25,270 nt of DNA from assembly GCA_041494805.1 (NCBI GenBank), contig JBGQBN010000063.1, forward strand, positions 1-25,270, written 5' to 3'. Of this stretch, positions 6,752 through 14,354 are shown in pieces. The translations under genes and the position numbers were made by a program. The first letter of the stretch is position 1. Every line of letters starts with the position of its first letter. The notes under the pieces were generated by a model that ran no database searches, was not told the DNA's origin, and was given only the letters and a program-made list of their open reading frames with translations. The stretch is from JBGQBN01 sp041494805 (GTDB lineage: Bacteria > Acidobacteriota > Terriglobia > Terriglobales > Acidobacteriaceae).

Positions 6752-7405
6752 ATGGGCACAACTACCGTGAATATTTCTGCTGCACAAGTGAAAGAGCTCC
6801 GGGAGAAGACCGGGGCACCGATGATGGACTGCAAGCAGGCCCTTACCGAAGCCAAGGGTGACATGGAGCAGGCCGTTGTAGTGCTTCGCAAGAAAGGCGT
6901 TTCGGTGGCGGCCAAGAAGGCTACGCGTGTGACCAGCGAAGGATCGGTCGCCAGCTACATCCATGCCGGGGGCAAGATCGGCGTGCTGGTGGAGGTGAAC
7001 TGCGAGAGCGATTTCGTGGCCCGCACCGGAGACTTCAAGGACCTGGTGCACGACATCGCCATGCACATCGCGGCCAGTGATCCGAAGTTTGTCCGCAAGG
7101 AAGATGTCACGCCTGGGGCCTACGAACGCGAGAAGGACATCTATCGCTCCCAGGCTGCAGCGACTGGCAAGCCGCCCCAGGTGGTGGAGAAGATCGTGGA
7201 AGGCAAGATGAGCAAGTTCTACGAGGAAGTCTGCTTGTATGAGCAGCCTTTCATCAAGGACCAGACGATCTCGATCTCGCAGCTCATCGCCACCAAGATT
7301 GGCAAACTGGGTGAGAACATCGCGGTGCGCCGGTTCGCGCGCTTCAAGGTGGGTGATGCGGGTGAGACCATCGCGATCACGAAGCCGGAACAGAAGGCAG
7401 AGTAA
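6752..7405 (+). CDS. tsf: Translation elongation factor Ts
   Basis: EF-Ts exchanges GDP for GTP on EF-Tu. The 217-residue protein has the N-terminal UBA-like domain with the TGAPMMDCKQAL signature (about 21-32), KKGVSVAAKKATRVTSEGSV, and the core CESDFVARTGDFKDL, whose Asp-Phe is the motif that contacts EF-Tu. It is shorter than E. coli EF-Ts (283), matching the compact form common outside enterobacteria. ATG 6752 is preceded by GAAGGA at 6736-6741 with a ten-base T-rich spacer. The gene lies in the conserved order rpsB-tsf-pyrH-frr. Confidence 0.97.
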   Translation: MGTTTVNISAAQVKELREKTGAPMMDCKQALTEAKGDMEQAVVVLRKKGVSVAAKKATRVTSEGSVASYIHAGGKIGVLVEVNCESDFVARTGDFKDLVHDIAMHIAASDPKFVRKEDVTPGAYEREKDIYRSQAAATGKPPQVVEKIVEGKMSKFYEEVCLYEQPFIKDQTISISQLIATKIGKLGENIAVRRFARFKVGDAGETIAITKPEQKAE

Positions 7406-7516
7406 AGGTTTCAAGGTTTCCCAGGTTTCAAGGTCGCGTTGCTGTGATGCGTTGGCTGCCCCTGAAACCTTGAAACTCTGACACCTTGAAACTTTGGAAC
7501 CTGGAGACCTGAATTG
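7405..7516. repeat. Octanucleotide repeat hairpin spanning the tsf stop and the pyrH start
   Basis: The left part has AAGGTTTC, AAGGTTTC, CCAGGTTTC and AAGGTCGC (7405-7437). The right part has seven octamers, CCTGAAAC, CTTGAAAC, TCTGACAC, CTTGAAAC, TTTGGAAC, CTGGAGAC, CTGAATTG (7461-7516). GTTTCAAGGTTTC (7408-7420) is the exact reverse complement of GAAACCTTGAAAC (7464-7476). The last octamers hold the pyrH ribosome binding site (GGAG, 7503-7506) and its TTG start (7514-7516). CCAGGTT at 7421-7427 could also pair with AACCTGG at 7498-7504, covering part of that site. Confidence 0.75.
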
Positions 7517-8230
7517 CCGACTCCCGTATTCAAGCGCATTCTGCTCAAACTCTCCGGGGAGGCTCTGGCCGCGAACCAGGGCTTCGGAGTGGATCCCCTG
7601 CGAATTCACGAAATCGCCGCGGAATTGGCGGATGTTCATTCGCTGGGCATCCAGATCGCCATCGTCGTAGGCGGCGGTAATTTCTTCCGGGGGGTGACGG
7701 AACAGGCGCGGGAGATGGACCGCGTTTCCGCGGACCACATGGGCATGCTGGCTACCGTGATCAACGCGCTGGCGCTGCAGGATGCACTGGAAAAGCAGAA
7801 CGTATATACGCGGGTACAGTCGGCGATTGAGATGAACCAGGTGGCCGAGCCTTTCATCCGCCGTCGCGCTATTCGTCATTTGGAAAAGGGACGCGTGGTG
7901 ATCTTTGCGGGCGGGACGGGGAATCCCTACTTCTCGACCGATACAGCCGCATCGCTGCGCGCCATGGAGATCAAAGCGGACGCCATTCTGAAGGCGACGA
8001 AGGTGGACGGCATCTACGACGCCGATCCCATGGTGGTGAAGAACGCCAAGAAATATGCCGAGATCAGCTACATGGAAGTGCTGAAACAGGGGCTCAAGGT
8101 GATGGACTCTACGGCCATCTCGCTGTGCAAAGACAACAACCTGCCCATCATTATCTTCAATCTCAACCAGCGAGGAAATATCCGGAAAGTCGTTACCGGG
8201 GAGAAGATTGGTTCCCTGGTCAGCGCTTGA
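7514..8230 (+). CDS. pyrH: UMP kinase
   Basis: UMP kinase converts UMP to UDP using ATP, the step feeding all pyrimidine nucleotides. The 238-residue protein is of the amino-acid-kinase fold, with FKRILLKLSGEALAA at the N-terminus, the phosphate loop IVVGGGNFFRG (about 53-63), DHMGMLATVINALALQDAL, FAGGTGNPYFSTDTAA and DGIYDADPM, all UMP-kinase signatures. The start is TTG at 7514 with GGAG seven bases upstream; no ATG or GTG lies near enough. The ribosome binding site and start are embedded in an octamer repeat, which is unusual for an essential gene. Confidence 0.97.
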   Translation: MPTPVFKRILLKLSGEALAANQGFGVDPLRIHEIAAELADVHSLGIQIAIVVGGGNFFRGVTEQAREMDRVSADHMGMLATVINALALQDALEKQNVYTRVQSAIEMNQVAEPFIRRRAIRHLEKGRVVIFAGGTGNPYFSTDTAASLRAMEIKADAILKATKVDGIYDADPMVVKNAKKYAEISYMEVLKQGLKVMDSTAISLCKDNNLPIIIFNLNQRGNIRKVVTGEKIGSLVSA

Positions 8231-8238
8231 AGGTCTTG

Positions 8239-8308
8239 GCCACGGATTCTCATGGATGAACGCGGATTGTTTTTGCGGAATGCGTGAAGATCCGTGTTAA
8301 TCCGTGGC
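8239..8308. repeat. Inverted repeat (CCACGGATT type) between pyrH and frr
   Basis: GCCACGGATT (8239-8248) is exactly reverse-complemented by AATCCGTGGC (8299-8308). Between them more near copies occur: CATGGATGAACGCGGATT and GAAGATCCGTGTTAATCC. The T-rich TTGCTTTTGTTTTG follows, so the fold might also end pyrH transcription. Repeat structure is seen; termination is only possible. Confidence 0.6.
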
Positions 8309-8328
8309 TTGCTTTTGTTTTGCAGGTT

Positions 8329-8334
8329 TATAAT
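8329..8334 (+). promoter_or_regulatory. Possible -10 box for frr
   Basis: A perfect TATAAT lies 37 bases before the frr ATG. No strong -35 is seen at the proper distance (only TGGCTT, 8305-8310). A separate frr promoter downstream of the inverted repeat is plausible. Confidence 0.4.
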
Positions 8335-8371
8335 GCAACGTTTTGATTCTCATAGTTCCCGGAGCTGACCC

Positions 8372-8962
8372 ATGGCGCAACCTACGATGGCGGCAGTACC
8401 CGGTCTTAAGGACACTTACGTTCAACTCAAGACACGTATGGACAAAGCGGTGGAGGATTTCCGCAAGGCGATGGCGGCTACACGCACCGGGCGCGCGTCA
8501 GTGCACATGCTGGATGCTGTGAGCGTGGATTATTACGGCTCGCAGATGCCGCTGAACCAGATTGCCCAAGTGCATGCGCCGGAAGCGCAGCTCATCACGG
8601 TGCAGCCCTTCGACCCTACTTCGCTGGGGGCGATCGAGAAGTCGATTCGCACCGCGGATCTCGGGCTCAACCCCATGAATGACGGCAAGATCATCCGCGT
8701 GCCGGTGCCGCCGCTCACCGAGGAACGCCGCAAGGACATGGTCAAGCACCTGCATAAAGTGCTCGAGGAACACCGGACAGCAGTGCGCAATATCCGGCGC
8801 GATGGCAACGATGCCATCAAAAAGGCGATGAAGGACAAGAGGATTACCGAAGACGAAGAGAAGCGGGCACTGGAGGAAATCCAGAAGCTGACCGACGATG
8901 AGATCAAGAAGATGGAAGACATGAGCAAGGCGAAAGAGAAGGAAGTGATGGAGATCAAATAG
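8372..8962 (+). CDS. frr: Ribosome recycling factor
   Basis: RRF splits post-termination ribosomes together with EF-G. The 196-residue protein has the RRF core: MDKAVEDFRKAMAATRTGRAS, DYYGSQMPLNQIAQV, QPFDPTSLGAIEKSIRTADLGLNP, IRVPVPPLTEERRKDMVK and the long C-terminal helix. It carries an N-terminal extension of about ten residues (MAQPTMAAVPG) relative to E. coli (185). ATG 8372 has GGAG at 8361-8364, seven bases away. It closes the translation cluster and is followed by a strong terminator. Confidence 0.97.
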   Translation: MAQPTMAAVPGLKDTYVQLKTRMDKAVEDFRKAMAATRTGRASVHMLDAVSVDYYGSQMPLNQIAQVHAPEAQLITVQPFDPTSLGAIEKSIRTADLGLNPMNDGKIIRVPVPPLTEERRKDMVKHLHKVLEEHRTAVRNIRRDGNDAIKKAMKDKRITEDEEKRALEEIQKLTDDEIKKMEDMSKAKEKEVMEIK

Positions 8963-8996
8963 TCGTCGGGTGTCAGTCGTCAGGTGTCAGGTGAGG
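8962..8996. repeat. Heptanucleotide repeat directly after frr
   Basis: Units GTCGTCG, GGTGTCA, GTCGTCA, GGTGTCA, GGTGAGG run from the last base of the frr stop codon to the first base of the terminator stem. The same unit types (GTCGTCA, GGTGTCA) reappear after bamA at 14285-14312, linking the two loci. Confidence 0.7.
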
Positions 8997-9024
8997 CCGC
9001 GCTGGGGCGCGGCTTTTCTGTTTT
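8996..9024 (+). terminator. Rho-independent terminator after frr
   Basis: GCCGCGC (8996-9002), loop TGGG, GCGCGGC (9007-9013), then TTTT at 9014-9017 and another TTTT at 9021-9024. The seven-base GC stem is perfect. It ends the rplM-to-frr cluster. Confidence 0.85.
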
Positions 9025-9054
9025 GGCCGGAAAGACGTGGCGACGGATTGACTT

Positions 9055-9060
9055 TATAAT
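9055..9060 (+). promoter_or_regulatory. -10 box close to the molybdoenzyme start
   Basis: TATAAT ends ten bases before the ATG at 9070. A start about seven bases downstream would leave a leader of only a few bases, so the AAGGA at 9063-9067 would be mostly lost from the mRNA. No -35 consensus is apparent. Confidence 0.5.
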
Positions 9061-9069
9061 TCAAGGACC

Positions 9070-11277
9070 ATGAAGAAGGTTGTCCACGCTGCCTGCCCAC
9101 ACGACTGTCCCGATGCCTGTGGAGTCTTGATCACGGTGGAGGACGGGCAGGCGACCAAGATTCAGGGTGATCCTGCGCATCCCGTTACGCGCGGCTTTCT
9201 GTGCGCGAAGGTGGCCAAGTATCTTGACCGGGTTTACTCGCCGGAGAGGGTGCTTTACCCGATGCGGCGGGTGAGGCCGAAGGGGGTGGTCGCCGGAAGC
9301 GCGGGCGAGTCGCCCGCGGCCACACGGGCAGAGGCGGATCTTCGATCCGTAGGGACGGGTCAAAGACCCGTCCCCACACAGATCGTGGCTGCTCAGGCCT
9401 TCGAGCGCATTACGTGGGACGAGGCGCTGGACGAGATCGCGACTCGCTTCAAGAAAATCATTGCCGAATTCGGCAGCGAGGCCATTCTGCCTTACTCCTA
9501 CGGAGGCACACTTGGGGTGCTGAACGGCACCTCGATGGACCGGCGATTTTTTCACCGACTGGGCGCTTCGCAACTGGCTCGTAACATTTGCTCGGTGGCG
9601 GGAGAAGCGGGCCTGAAATCCGTGATTGGGGTGAAGCTGGGGACGGAGCCGGAACAGTTTCGCGAGTCGCGCTACATCATTGCCTGGGCCTCGAATATCC
9701 ACGGCAACAATGTTCACCTGTGGCCGTTTATCGAAGAAGCTCGGCGCCAGGGTGCAAAGCTGGTGGTGATCGATCCCTACCGCACCCGCACGGCGGCTTG
9801 CGCCGACTGGTATCTGCCGATCAATCCAGGAACCGACGCGGCCTTGGCGCTGGGCATGATGCGCGTGATCATCAACGAGGGCCTTTACGATGCCGATTAC
9901 GTCACGCGCTATACCTTGGGCTTCGACCAGCTTCGCGCGAAGGTGCAGGAGTATCCACCCGAGCGCGTAGCGAAGTGGACGGGGATCGCGGCGGATGATG
10001 TCGTGAAACTGGCACGCGAGTATGCGACCACGCGGCCTGCGGTCATCCGCTTGAACTACGGGGTGCAGCGCTCGGAAGGTGGCGGCATGGCTACGCGGGC
10101 CGTCACTATGCTGCCTTGCATTACCGGTTCGTGGAAAGAAGTTGGTGGCGGGCTGCAACTTTCCACCAGCGGTGCTTTCGGGCTGAATCGGGACGCTCTG
10201 GAGCGTACCGACCTTATGACCGAGGCGCTGGGGCGGCCAGCGCGCGTGGTCAACATGGTGGAATTGGGCAAGGCCCTCAACACGCTGGAGAATCCGTGCA
10301 TCAAGGCGCTGTTTGTTTACAACTCGAATCCGGCGGCGGTTTGTCCCAATCACAATGAGGTGATCCGCGGATTGCGGCGTCCGGATGTCTTCACTGTGGC
10401 CCACGAGCAGTTTCTCACCGACACCACCGATTACGCAGACATCGTGCTGCCCGCGACCACCTTCTTCGAGCACAAGGAGTTGCAGGCGGCGTACGGACAC
10501 TACTATCTGCAGATGTCGCATCAGGCGATTGAGCCACTGGGCGAGTGCCGTTCTAATGTGGAGGTTTTCCGGGCCTTGGCCGGACGCATGGGATTCGACC
10601 AGGAGTGCTTCCACGAGTCGGTGGACGAGATGATGGACACAGCCCTGGTCTCGGACAGTCCCTGGTTGCAAGGGATCGATCGGGAACGGCTGGAGCGGGA
10701 CGGGCATGTGAGGCTTAAGTTTGAAGAACAGTTCTCGGATCACAGTTCTCGGTTCTCAGTTCCATTCCTGCCGTTTGCCAAGGGCAATTTTCCCACTCCC
10801 AGCGGCAAGGCGGAGCTTTACAACGAAGCGCTCAAGGCGCACGGTTTGGATCCGGTCGTGGAGTTCACACCGCCCAGCGAATCGCGGCATGGCGAGCGGG
10901 CTAAGTCCTTTCCTCTGGAGCTGCTGGCGCGCAAAGCGGATAATTTCCTGAATTCCACGTTTTCGAACCTGGCTTCGGTGCAGCAGATGGAGGAACCGGG
11001 TTTGTTGGAAATAAATTCAACTGATGCGCTGGCTCGCGGGATCATCGATGGCGACACGGTGCGGGTATTCAACCCTCGTGGAGACATCCTGCTCAAGGCC
11101 CGCGTGGACGGCAAGGTGCAGCCCGGTGTAGTATCGGCGGCGCTCCACTGGGCCAAGCTCACTTCCGGGAACCGGAACATTAATGTCCTTACTTCAGAAA
11201 AACTTACCGACTTAGGCAACTCGGCCACGTTTTATTCCGTCTTGGTTGAGGTGGAGCTCGCTAAGCCGGGTTGCTGA
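9070..11277 (+). CDS. Molybdopterin (bis-MGD) oxidoreductase, FdhF/BisC superfamily, substrate unknown
   Basis: A 735-residue catalytic subunit of the DMSO-reductase superfamily. The N-terminus holds a [4Fe-4S] motif, Cys at 9, 13 and 17 (AACPHDCPDACG) and C45 (RGFLCAK). The molybdopterin domain follows (ITWDEALDEIA near 114-124, YSYGGTLGVLNG, IIAWASNIHGNNVHLWPFI, LVVIDPYRTRTAACADWYLPINPGTDAALALG). C174 in ARNICSVAGEAG lies where a Mo-ligating Cys sits in relatives, but this is uncertain. The C-terminal dinucleotide-binding domain starts near LELLARKADNFLNSTFSN. There is no signal peptide or Tat motif, so it should be cytoplasmic, and no partner subunit is adjacent. Two low-complexity stretches (residues about 73-108 and 554-565) match repeat elements inserted in frame. 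Class is sure, reaction is not. Confidence 0.9.
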   Translation: MKKVVHAACPHDCPDACGVLITVEDGQATKIQGDPAHPVTRGFLCAKVAKYLDRVYSPERVLYPMRRVRPKGVVAGSAGESPAATRAEADLRSVGTGQRPVPTQIVAAQAFERITWDEALDEIATRFKKIIAEFGSEAILPYSYGGTLGVLNGTSMDRRFFHRLGASQLARNICSVAGEAGLKSVIGVKLGTEPEQFRESRYIIAWASNIHGNNVHLWPFIEEARRQGAKLVVIDPYRTRTAACADWYLPINPGTDAALALGMMRVIINEGLYDADYVTRYTLGFDQLRAKVQEYPPERVAKWTGIAADDVVKLAREYATTRPAVIRLNYGVQRSEGGGMATRAVTMLPCITGSWKEVGGGLQLSTSGAFGLNRDALERTDLMTEALGRPARVVNMVELGKALNTLENPCIKALFVYNSNPAAVCPNHNEVIRGLRRPDVFTVAHEQFLTDTTDYADIVLPATTFFEHKELQAAYGHYYLQMSHQAIEPLGECRSNVEVFRALAGRMGFDQECFHESVDEMMDTALVSDSPWLQGIDRERLERDGHVRLKFEEQFSDHSSRFSVPFLPFAKGNFPTPSGKAELYNEALKAHGLDPVVEFTPPSESRHGERAKSFPLELLARKADNFLNSTFSNLASVQQMEEPGLLEINSTDALARGIIDGDTVRVFNPRGDILLKARVDGKVQPGVVSAALHWAKLTSGNRNINVLTSEKLTDLGNSATFYSVLVEVELAKPGC
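9300..9377. repeat. Three tandem hairpins embedded in the molybdoenzyme reading frame
   Basis: CGCGGGCGA-G-TCGCCCGCG (9300-9318), CGGATC-TTC-GATCCG (9335-9349) and GGGACGGGTC-AAA-GACCCGTCCC (9352-9374, extending with one mismatch to 9349-9377) are three consecutive perfect stems in 78 bases. They encode most of residues 73-108, a Gly/Ala/Arg-rich stretch that breaks the otherwise continuous family pattern RVLYPMRRVRPKG ... FERITWDEALDEIA. It looks like an intergenic-type palindromic element captured in the gene. Confidence 0.85.
10730..10764. repeat. Heptanucleotide repeat inside the molybdoenzyme gene
   Basis: AGTTCTC, GGATCAC, AGTTCTC, GGTTCTC, AGTTCCA form five units with 7-base periodicity and encode QFSDHSSRFSVP around residues 554-565, between RLKFEE and FLPFAKGNFPTPSGK. 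The family normally passes more directly into the PTPSGK segment here. This is the only heptad array in the window that lies fully within a coding region. Confidence 0.65.
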
Positions 11278-11323
11278 GAGCAGATTAGGAAGTACTGCTT
11301 GGACGGTCTCTACTGCACTACCG

Positions 11324-11329
11324 TATAAT
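11324..11329 (+). promoter_or_regulatory. -10 box upstream of bamA
   Basis: A perfect TATAAT overlaps the TTG that opens the bamA reading frame at 11329. TTGGAC (11299-11304) could be a weak -35 with a 19-base spacer. If used, transcription starts near 11336, downstream of that TTG. Confidence 0.5.
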
Positions 11330-14280
11330 TGCGGTTTTCCATACTCCCAGCGCCTGAGGTAGTAGCGATTCTTCGTTTTCATCAGGATAGGCCTGCAGTC
11401 TGCAGGAGCAAGTGCGGCCGTGCGCGGCCTGCCCCGGCTTCTCCGCCGGGTCCATCCCCTTCATTCAAAAAGTCTTGGCAAGCGAGCGGGCGACCACTTT
11501 TGGGTCTGCTGGCGAGTCTCTTCCTGTTCTGTTCCCTGAGCACGAGCCAACAGGATGTGATCACGGACGTCCAAATTCACGGCAATCGCCGTATTCCGGC
11601 CGAAACCGTTCGCGCCCGCATCTTCAGCCGCCCTGGCGATGTCTATGACCAAGGTGCCATGGAACGCGACTTCAACTCACTGTGGAATACCGGGTATTTC
11701 GAAGACATCCGGTTTGAACGCGAGCAGACGCCCAAGGGCTGGCGAATCCACATTTACGTCAAAGAGAGGCCCACGATCCGGGAGATCGACTACGTTGGGC
11801 TGAACTCGGTTTCGAAGAGTGACGTGCTGGACCGCTTCAAGGAACGCAAAGTCGGTTTGAGCCCAGAAAGCCAGTACGATCCGACCAAAGTGAAGAAAGC
11901 CGAGGTCACGGTCAGAGAATTGCTCTCCGAGCACGGCCGGCAGTTCGCCACGGTTCGCACCGAGGTTCGCCCTATTCCGCCAGCGGCGGTGAGCGTCACT
12001 TTTGTGGTGAAGGAAGGCCCCAAGGTCAAGGTGGGCCGGATCCGTTTCGAAGGCAATAAGCACATCAACAGCCGGCTGTTGCGGGGGGCGATGAAGAACC
12101 TGCGGCCGATCGGGATTCCTCACTCCATCTTCCTGGAGAGCTTGTTCGCCAAAACCTACGACGCCACCAAGCTGGAGGAAGACACCGAGCGGGTTCGGGC
12201 CGAGTTCCAGAATCGTGGCTACTTCAAGGTGCTGGTACAGGAACCCAAAACCGAAATCCATGATACCGGGCACCAGGGATTTCACGTTCCGCTGCTCATG
12301 AAGGGTCCGGGCAAGGCGGTGGACATCACCCTGCCGATCGAGGAAGGCGAGCGCTACCGCTTGGGTGAAATCACGTTCAAGAACAACAAGGCCGTCAGTA
12401 ACATCAGTGCGTTGCGGGCGCTGTTTCCCATTAAGGACGGCGACATTTTCGATCGTTCCAAGATCGCCAAGGGACTGGAGAGCCTCCGCAAGGCGTACGG
12501 TGAGCTGGGATACATTAACTTTACCTCCATTCCCAACACCAGTTTCAACGAGGACAAGAAACTGGTACTGCTTGACATTGACGTGGATGAGGGCAAGCAG
12601 TTCTATGTCCGGCGAATCGAGTTCTCGGGGAACACGACTACGCGCGACAAGGTGATCCGGCGCGAAATCGCGCTGGAAGAAGGCCAGGTCTACAACCAGC
12701 GGCTGTGGGAGCTAAGCCTGCTTCGCTTGAACCAGTTGGGATATTTCGAGCCGTTGAAGCCGGAGGACCCCAACGTTACCGAACGTCACCTGAACGAAAA
12801 AGAAGGCACGGTGGACCTTACGCTCAAGTTGAAGGAAAAAGGGAAAAACAGCATCGGCCTGACTGGCGGGGTCAGCGGCCTGGCTGGCTCCTTTGTCGGC
12901 ATCAGCTATAGCACCAACAACTTCCTGGGATTGGGCGAGACCCTGACGGTACAGGCCAACATCGGCAACAGCCAGCGCGATCTGATGTTTGGCTTCACTG
13001 AGCCCTATCTGTTCGATCGTCCGATACAATTTGGTTTCACGGTTTACACCCGCAGATACAACTTCAACCAGGCGCGGCAAACTGCCATCTTGACCGGACA
13101 GCAACTGAACCTGCCGTCGCCGTTCCTGCAGAACCTGCAGAACTACACGCAGTCAAGCACGGGTTTCTCGGTTTCGGCCAGCCATCAACTGCACCGCTCG
13201 TTCAAGCGGGTGGGAATTACGTACTCGTACGACCGGTCATCCATCGTGGCGGTCAGCACGGCGTCGAAGACGCTGTTTACGAACCTGGCGTTTCGTGGCC
13301 TGAGCGGCCCCAACTCGCTGGAGGGGATCGTCACCAGCAAGGTCCTGCCCAGCTTGACGTTCAATACCGTGGACAGCCCGTACGCGCCCAAAGGGGGTAG
13401 CAGTCTATTCCTGGGTGGCGAAATAGCTGGCCTGGGGGGGACGGTGAAATCGCTGCGACCGATCGTGCAGTACAAGCATTTCAAACCCGTGCAGAAGCGG
13501 CACAACACCATCGGGTTCAACCTTCAAGCCTCTTTCCTGACGGGTTACGGCGGGCTGGTGTCGCCTCCTTTTGAGCGCTTCTACCTGGGCGGCGAGAATG
13601 ACCTGCGCGGGTTCGATATCCGCTCGGTGTCGCCGATAGCATTCCTGGCGGACAAGGGCGTGGTCACTCTACGCAACCCCGACGGCTCCGCGGTTCCGAA
13701 GGATCCCAGCAACCCGCTGCGTGGCAACTACACGATTCCGGTGCCGCTGGAACGCATCGTCTTTCCCGGCGGAGATCTCAGCCTGGTCACCAACCTGGAA
13801 TACCGAATCACCATCGCCGGGCCGGTCGCTGTGGCCCCGTTTATGGACGTGGGCATTAATCCCATTCTTAGGACTTCGCAGTTGCGCATTAACTCGGGGC
13901 AGTTGCAGGACATCAACAACACGCAGTTTGGGTGTCCTACTCTGGATGTTGCCCTGAATTGCAGCGGAGGGCGGTTTCAGACATTTTCCGCGGACCTGGT
14001 GCCAGCGGGGGGGACCAACTGGGTCCCCAGGATGTCCACGGGACTGGAATTCCAGGTGTTTTTGCCGATCATCAACGCGCCCTTCCGCATTTACTGGGCG
14101 TACAACCCGTTACGGCTGGACACCACCGCCACGGCGCCAGTGCCCATTACCCGAGACATGTTTCCGGCGGGGGCCGCAGGCGACTTCACCTACCGCCAGG
14201 CCATTGGCGCGCTTTCGCCGACCTATATGTTGCGCGAGCCGCGCAAGACGTTCCGCTTCACGGTGGCAACGACGTTCTAG
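11329..14280 (+). CDS. bamA: Outer membrane protein assembly factor BamA (Omp85)
   Basis: BamA inserts beta-barrel proteins into the outer membrane. The frame encodes 983 residues. An N-terminal hydrophobic core (about 57-70, GRPLLGLLASLFLFCSLS) is the signal peptide. Five POTRA-type repeats follow, starting VITDVQIHGNRRIPAETVRARI (about 78 on), KERPTIREIDYVG, KVKVGRIRFEGN, YRLGEITFKNN and FYVRRIEFSGNTTTRDKVIRREI, with the barrel from about residue 510. The lid motif (L)RGF is at 760-762 (GGENDLRGF), and the protein ends FRFTVATTF with the terminal Phe expected of barrel proteins. It is longer than E. coli BamA (810), partly through a late insert containing two Cys (FGCPTLDVALNCSGG). The 5' boundary is doubtful: the TTG overlaps a TATAAT and the first 45 or so codons cover palindromes. 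ompH follows, as expected. Confidence 0.95.
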   Translation: MRFSILPAPEVVAILRFHQDRPAVCRSKCGRARPAPASPPGPSPSFKKSWQASGRPLLGLLASLFLFCSLSTSQQDVITDVQIHGNRRIPAETVRARIFSRPGDVYDQGAMERDFNSLWNTGYFEDIRFEREQTPKGWRIHIYVKERPTIREIDYVGLNSVSKSDVLDRFKERKVGLSPESQYDPTKVKKAEVTVRELLSEHGRQFATVRTEVRPIPPAAVSVTFVVKEGPKVKVGRIRFEGNKHINSRLLRGAMKNLRPIGIPHSIFLESLFAKTYDATKLEEDTERVRAEFQNRGYFKVLVQEPKTEIHDTGHQGFHVPLLMKGPGKAVDITLPIEEGERYRLGEITFKNNKAVSNISALRALFPIKDGDIFDRSKIAKGLESLRKAYGELGYINFTSIPNTSFNEDKKLVLLDIDVDEGKQFYVRRIEFSGNTTTRDKVIRREIALEEGQVYNQRLWELSLLRLNQLGYFEPLKPEDPNVTERHLNEKEGTVDLTLKLKEKGKNSIGLTGGVSGLAGSFVGISYSTNNFLGLGETLTVQANIGNSQRDLMFGFTEPYLFDRPIQFGFTVYTRRYNFNQARQTAILTGQQLNLPSPFLQNLQNYTQSSTGFSVSASHQLHRSFKRVGITYSYDRSSIVAVSTASKTLFTNLAFRGLSGPNSLEGIVTSKVLPSLTFNTVDSPYAPKGGSSLFLGGEIAGLGGTVKSLRPIVQYKHFKPVQKRHNTIGFNLQASFLTGYGGLVSPPFERFYLGGENDLRGFDIRSVSPIAFLADKGVVTLRNPDGSAVPKDPSNPLRGNYTIPVPLERIVFPGGDLSLVTNLEYRITIAGPVAVAPFMDVGINPILRTSQLRINSGQLQDINNTQFGCPTLDVALNCSGGRFQTFSADLVPAGGTNWVPRMSTGLEFQVFLPIINAPFRIYWAYNPLRLDTTATAPVPITRDMFPAGAAGDFTYRQAIGALSPTYMLREPRKTFRFTVATTF
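11392..11450. repeat. Palindrome cluster in the bamA leader or N-terminal codons
   Basis: CCTGCAG-T-CTGCAGG (11392-11406), GGCCG-TGCG-CGGCC (11416-11429) and CCCGGC-TTCTCC-GCCGGG (11433-11450) form three successive hairpins ahead of the signal-peptide codons. They are either 5' UTR or an unusual translated extension. Confidence 0.6.
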
Positions 14281-14284
14281 TGTA

Positions 14285-14353
14285 GTTGTCGGTCGTCAGG
14301 TGTCAGGCGTCAGGCTTGGGAACCCCGACGACCGACGACTGAAGACCCGACAG
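14285..14353. repeat. Inverted pair of heptanucleotide arrays after bamA
   Basis: The left array is GTTGTCG, GTCGTCA, GGTGTCA, GGCGTCA, GGCTTGG (14285-14319). The right array is in the opposite sense: CGACGAC, CGACGAC, TGAAGAC, CCGACAG (14326-14353). GTCGGTCGTC (14288-14297) pairs exactly with GACGACCGAC (14327-14336). The fold begins four bases after the bamA stop and may protect its 3' end or terminate transcription, though no T-run follows. Confidence 0.7.
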
Positions 14354-14354
14354 T

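Noticed and set aside
6746..7879. 377-codon minus-strand frame opposite tsf and pyrH
   Set aside because: It spans two conserved genes and their repeat spacer, so it is a composition artefact.
9061..10743. 560-codon open frame on the minus strand opposite the molybdoenzyme
   Set aside because: It is the antisense shadow of a strongly conserved gene in GC-rich DNA; its translation is Arg/His/Pro-rich with no recognisable domain or ribosome binding site.
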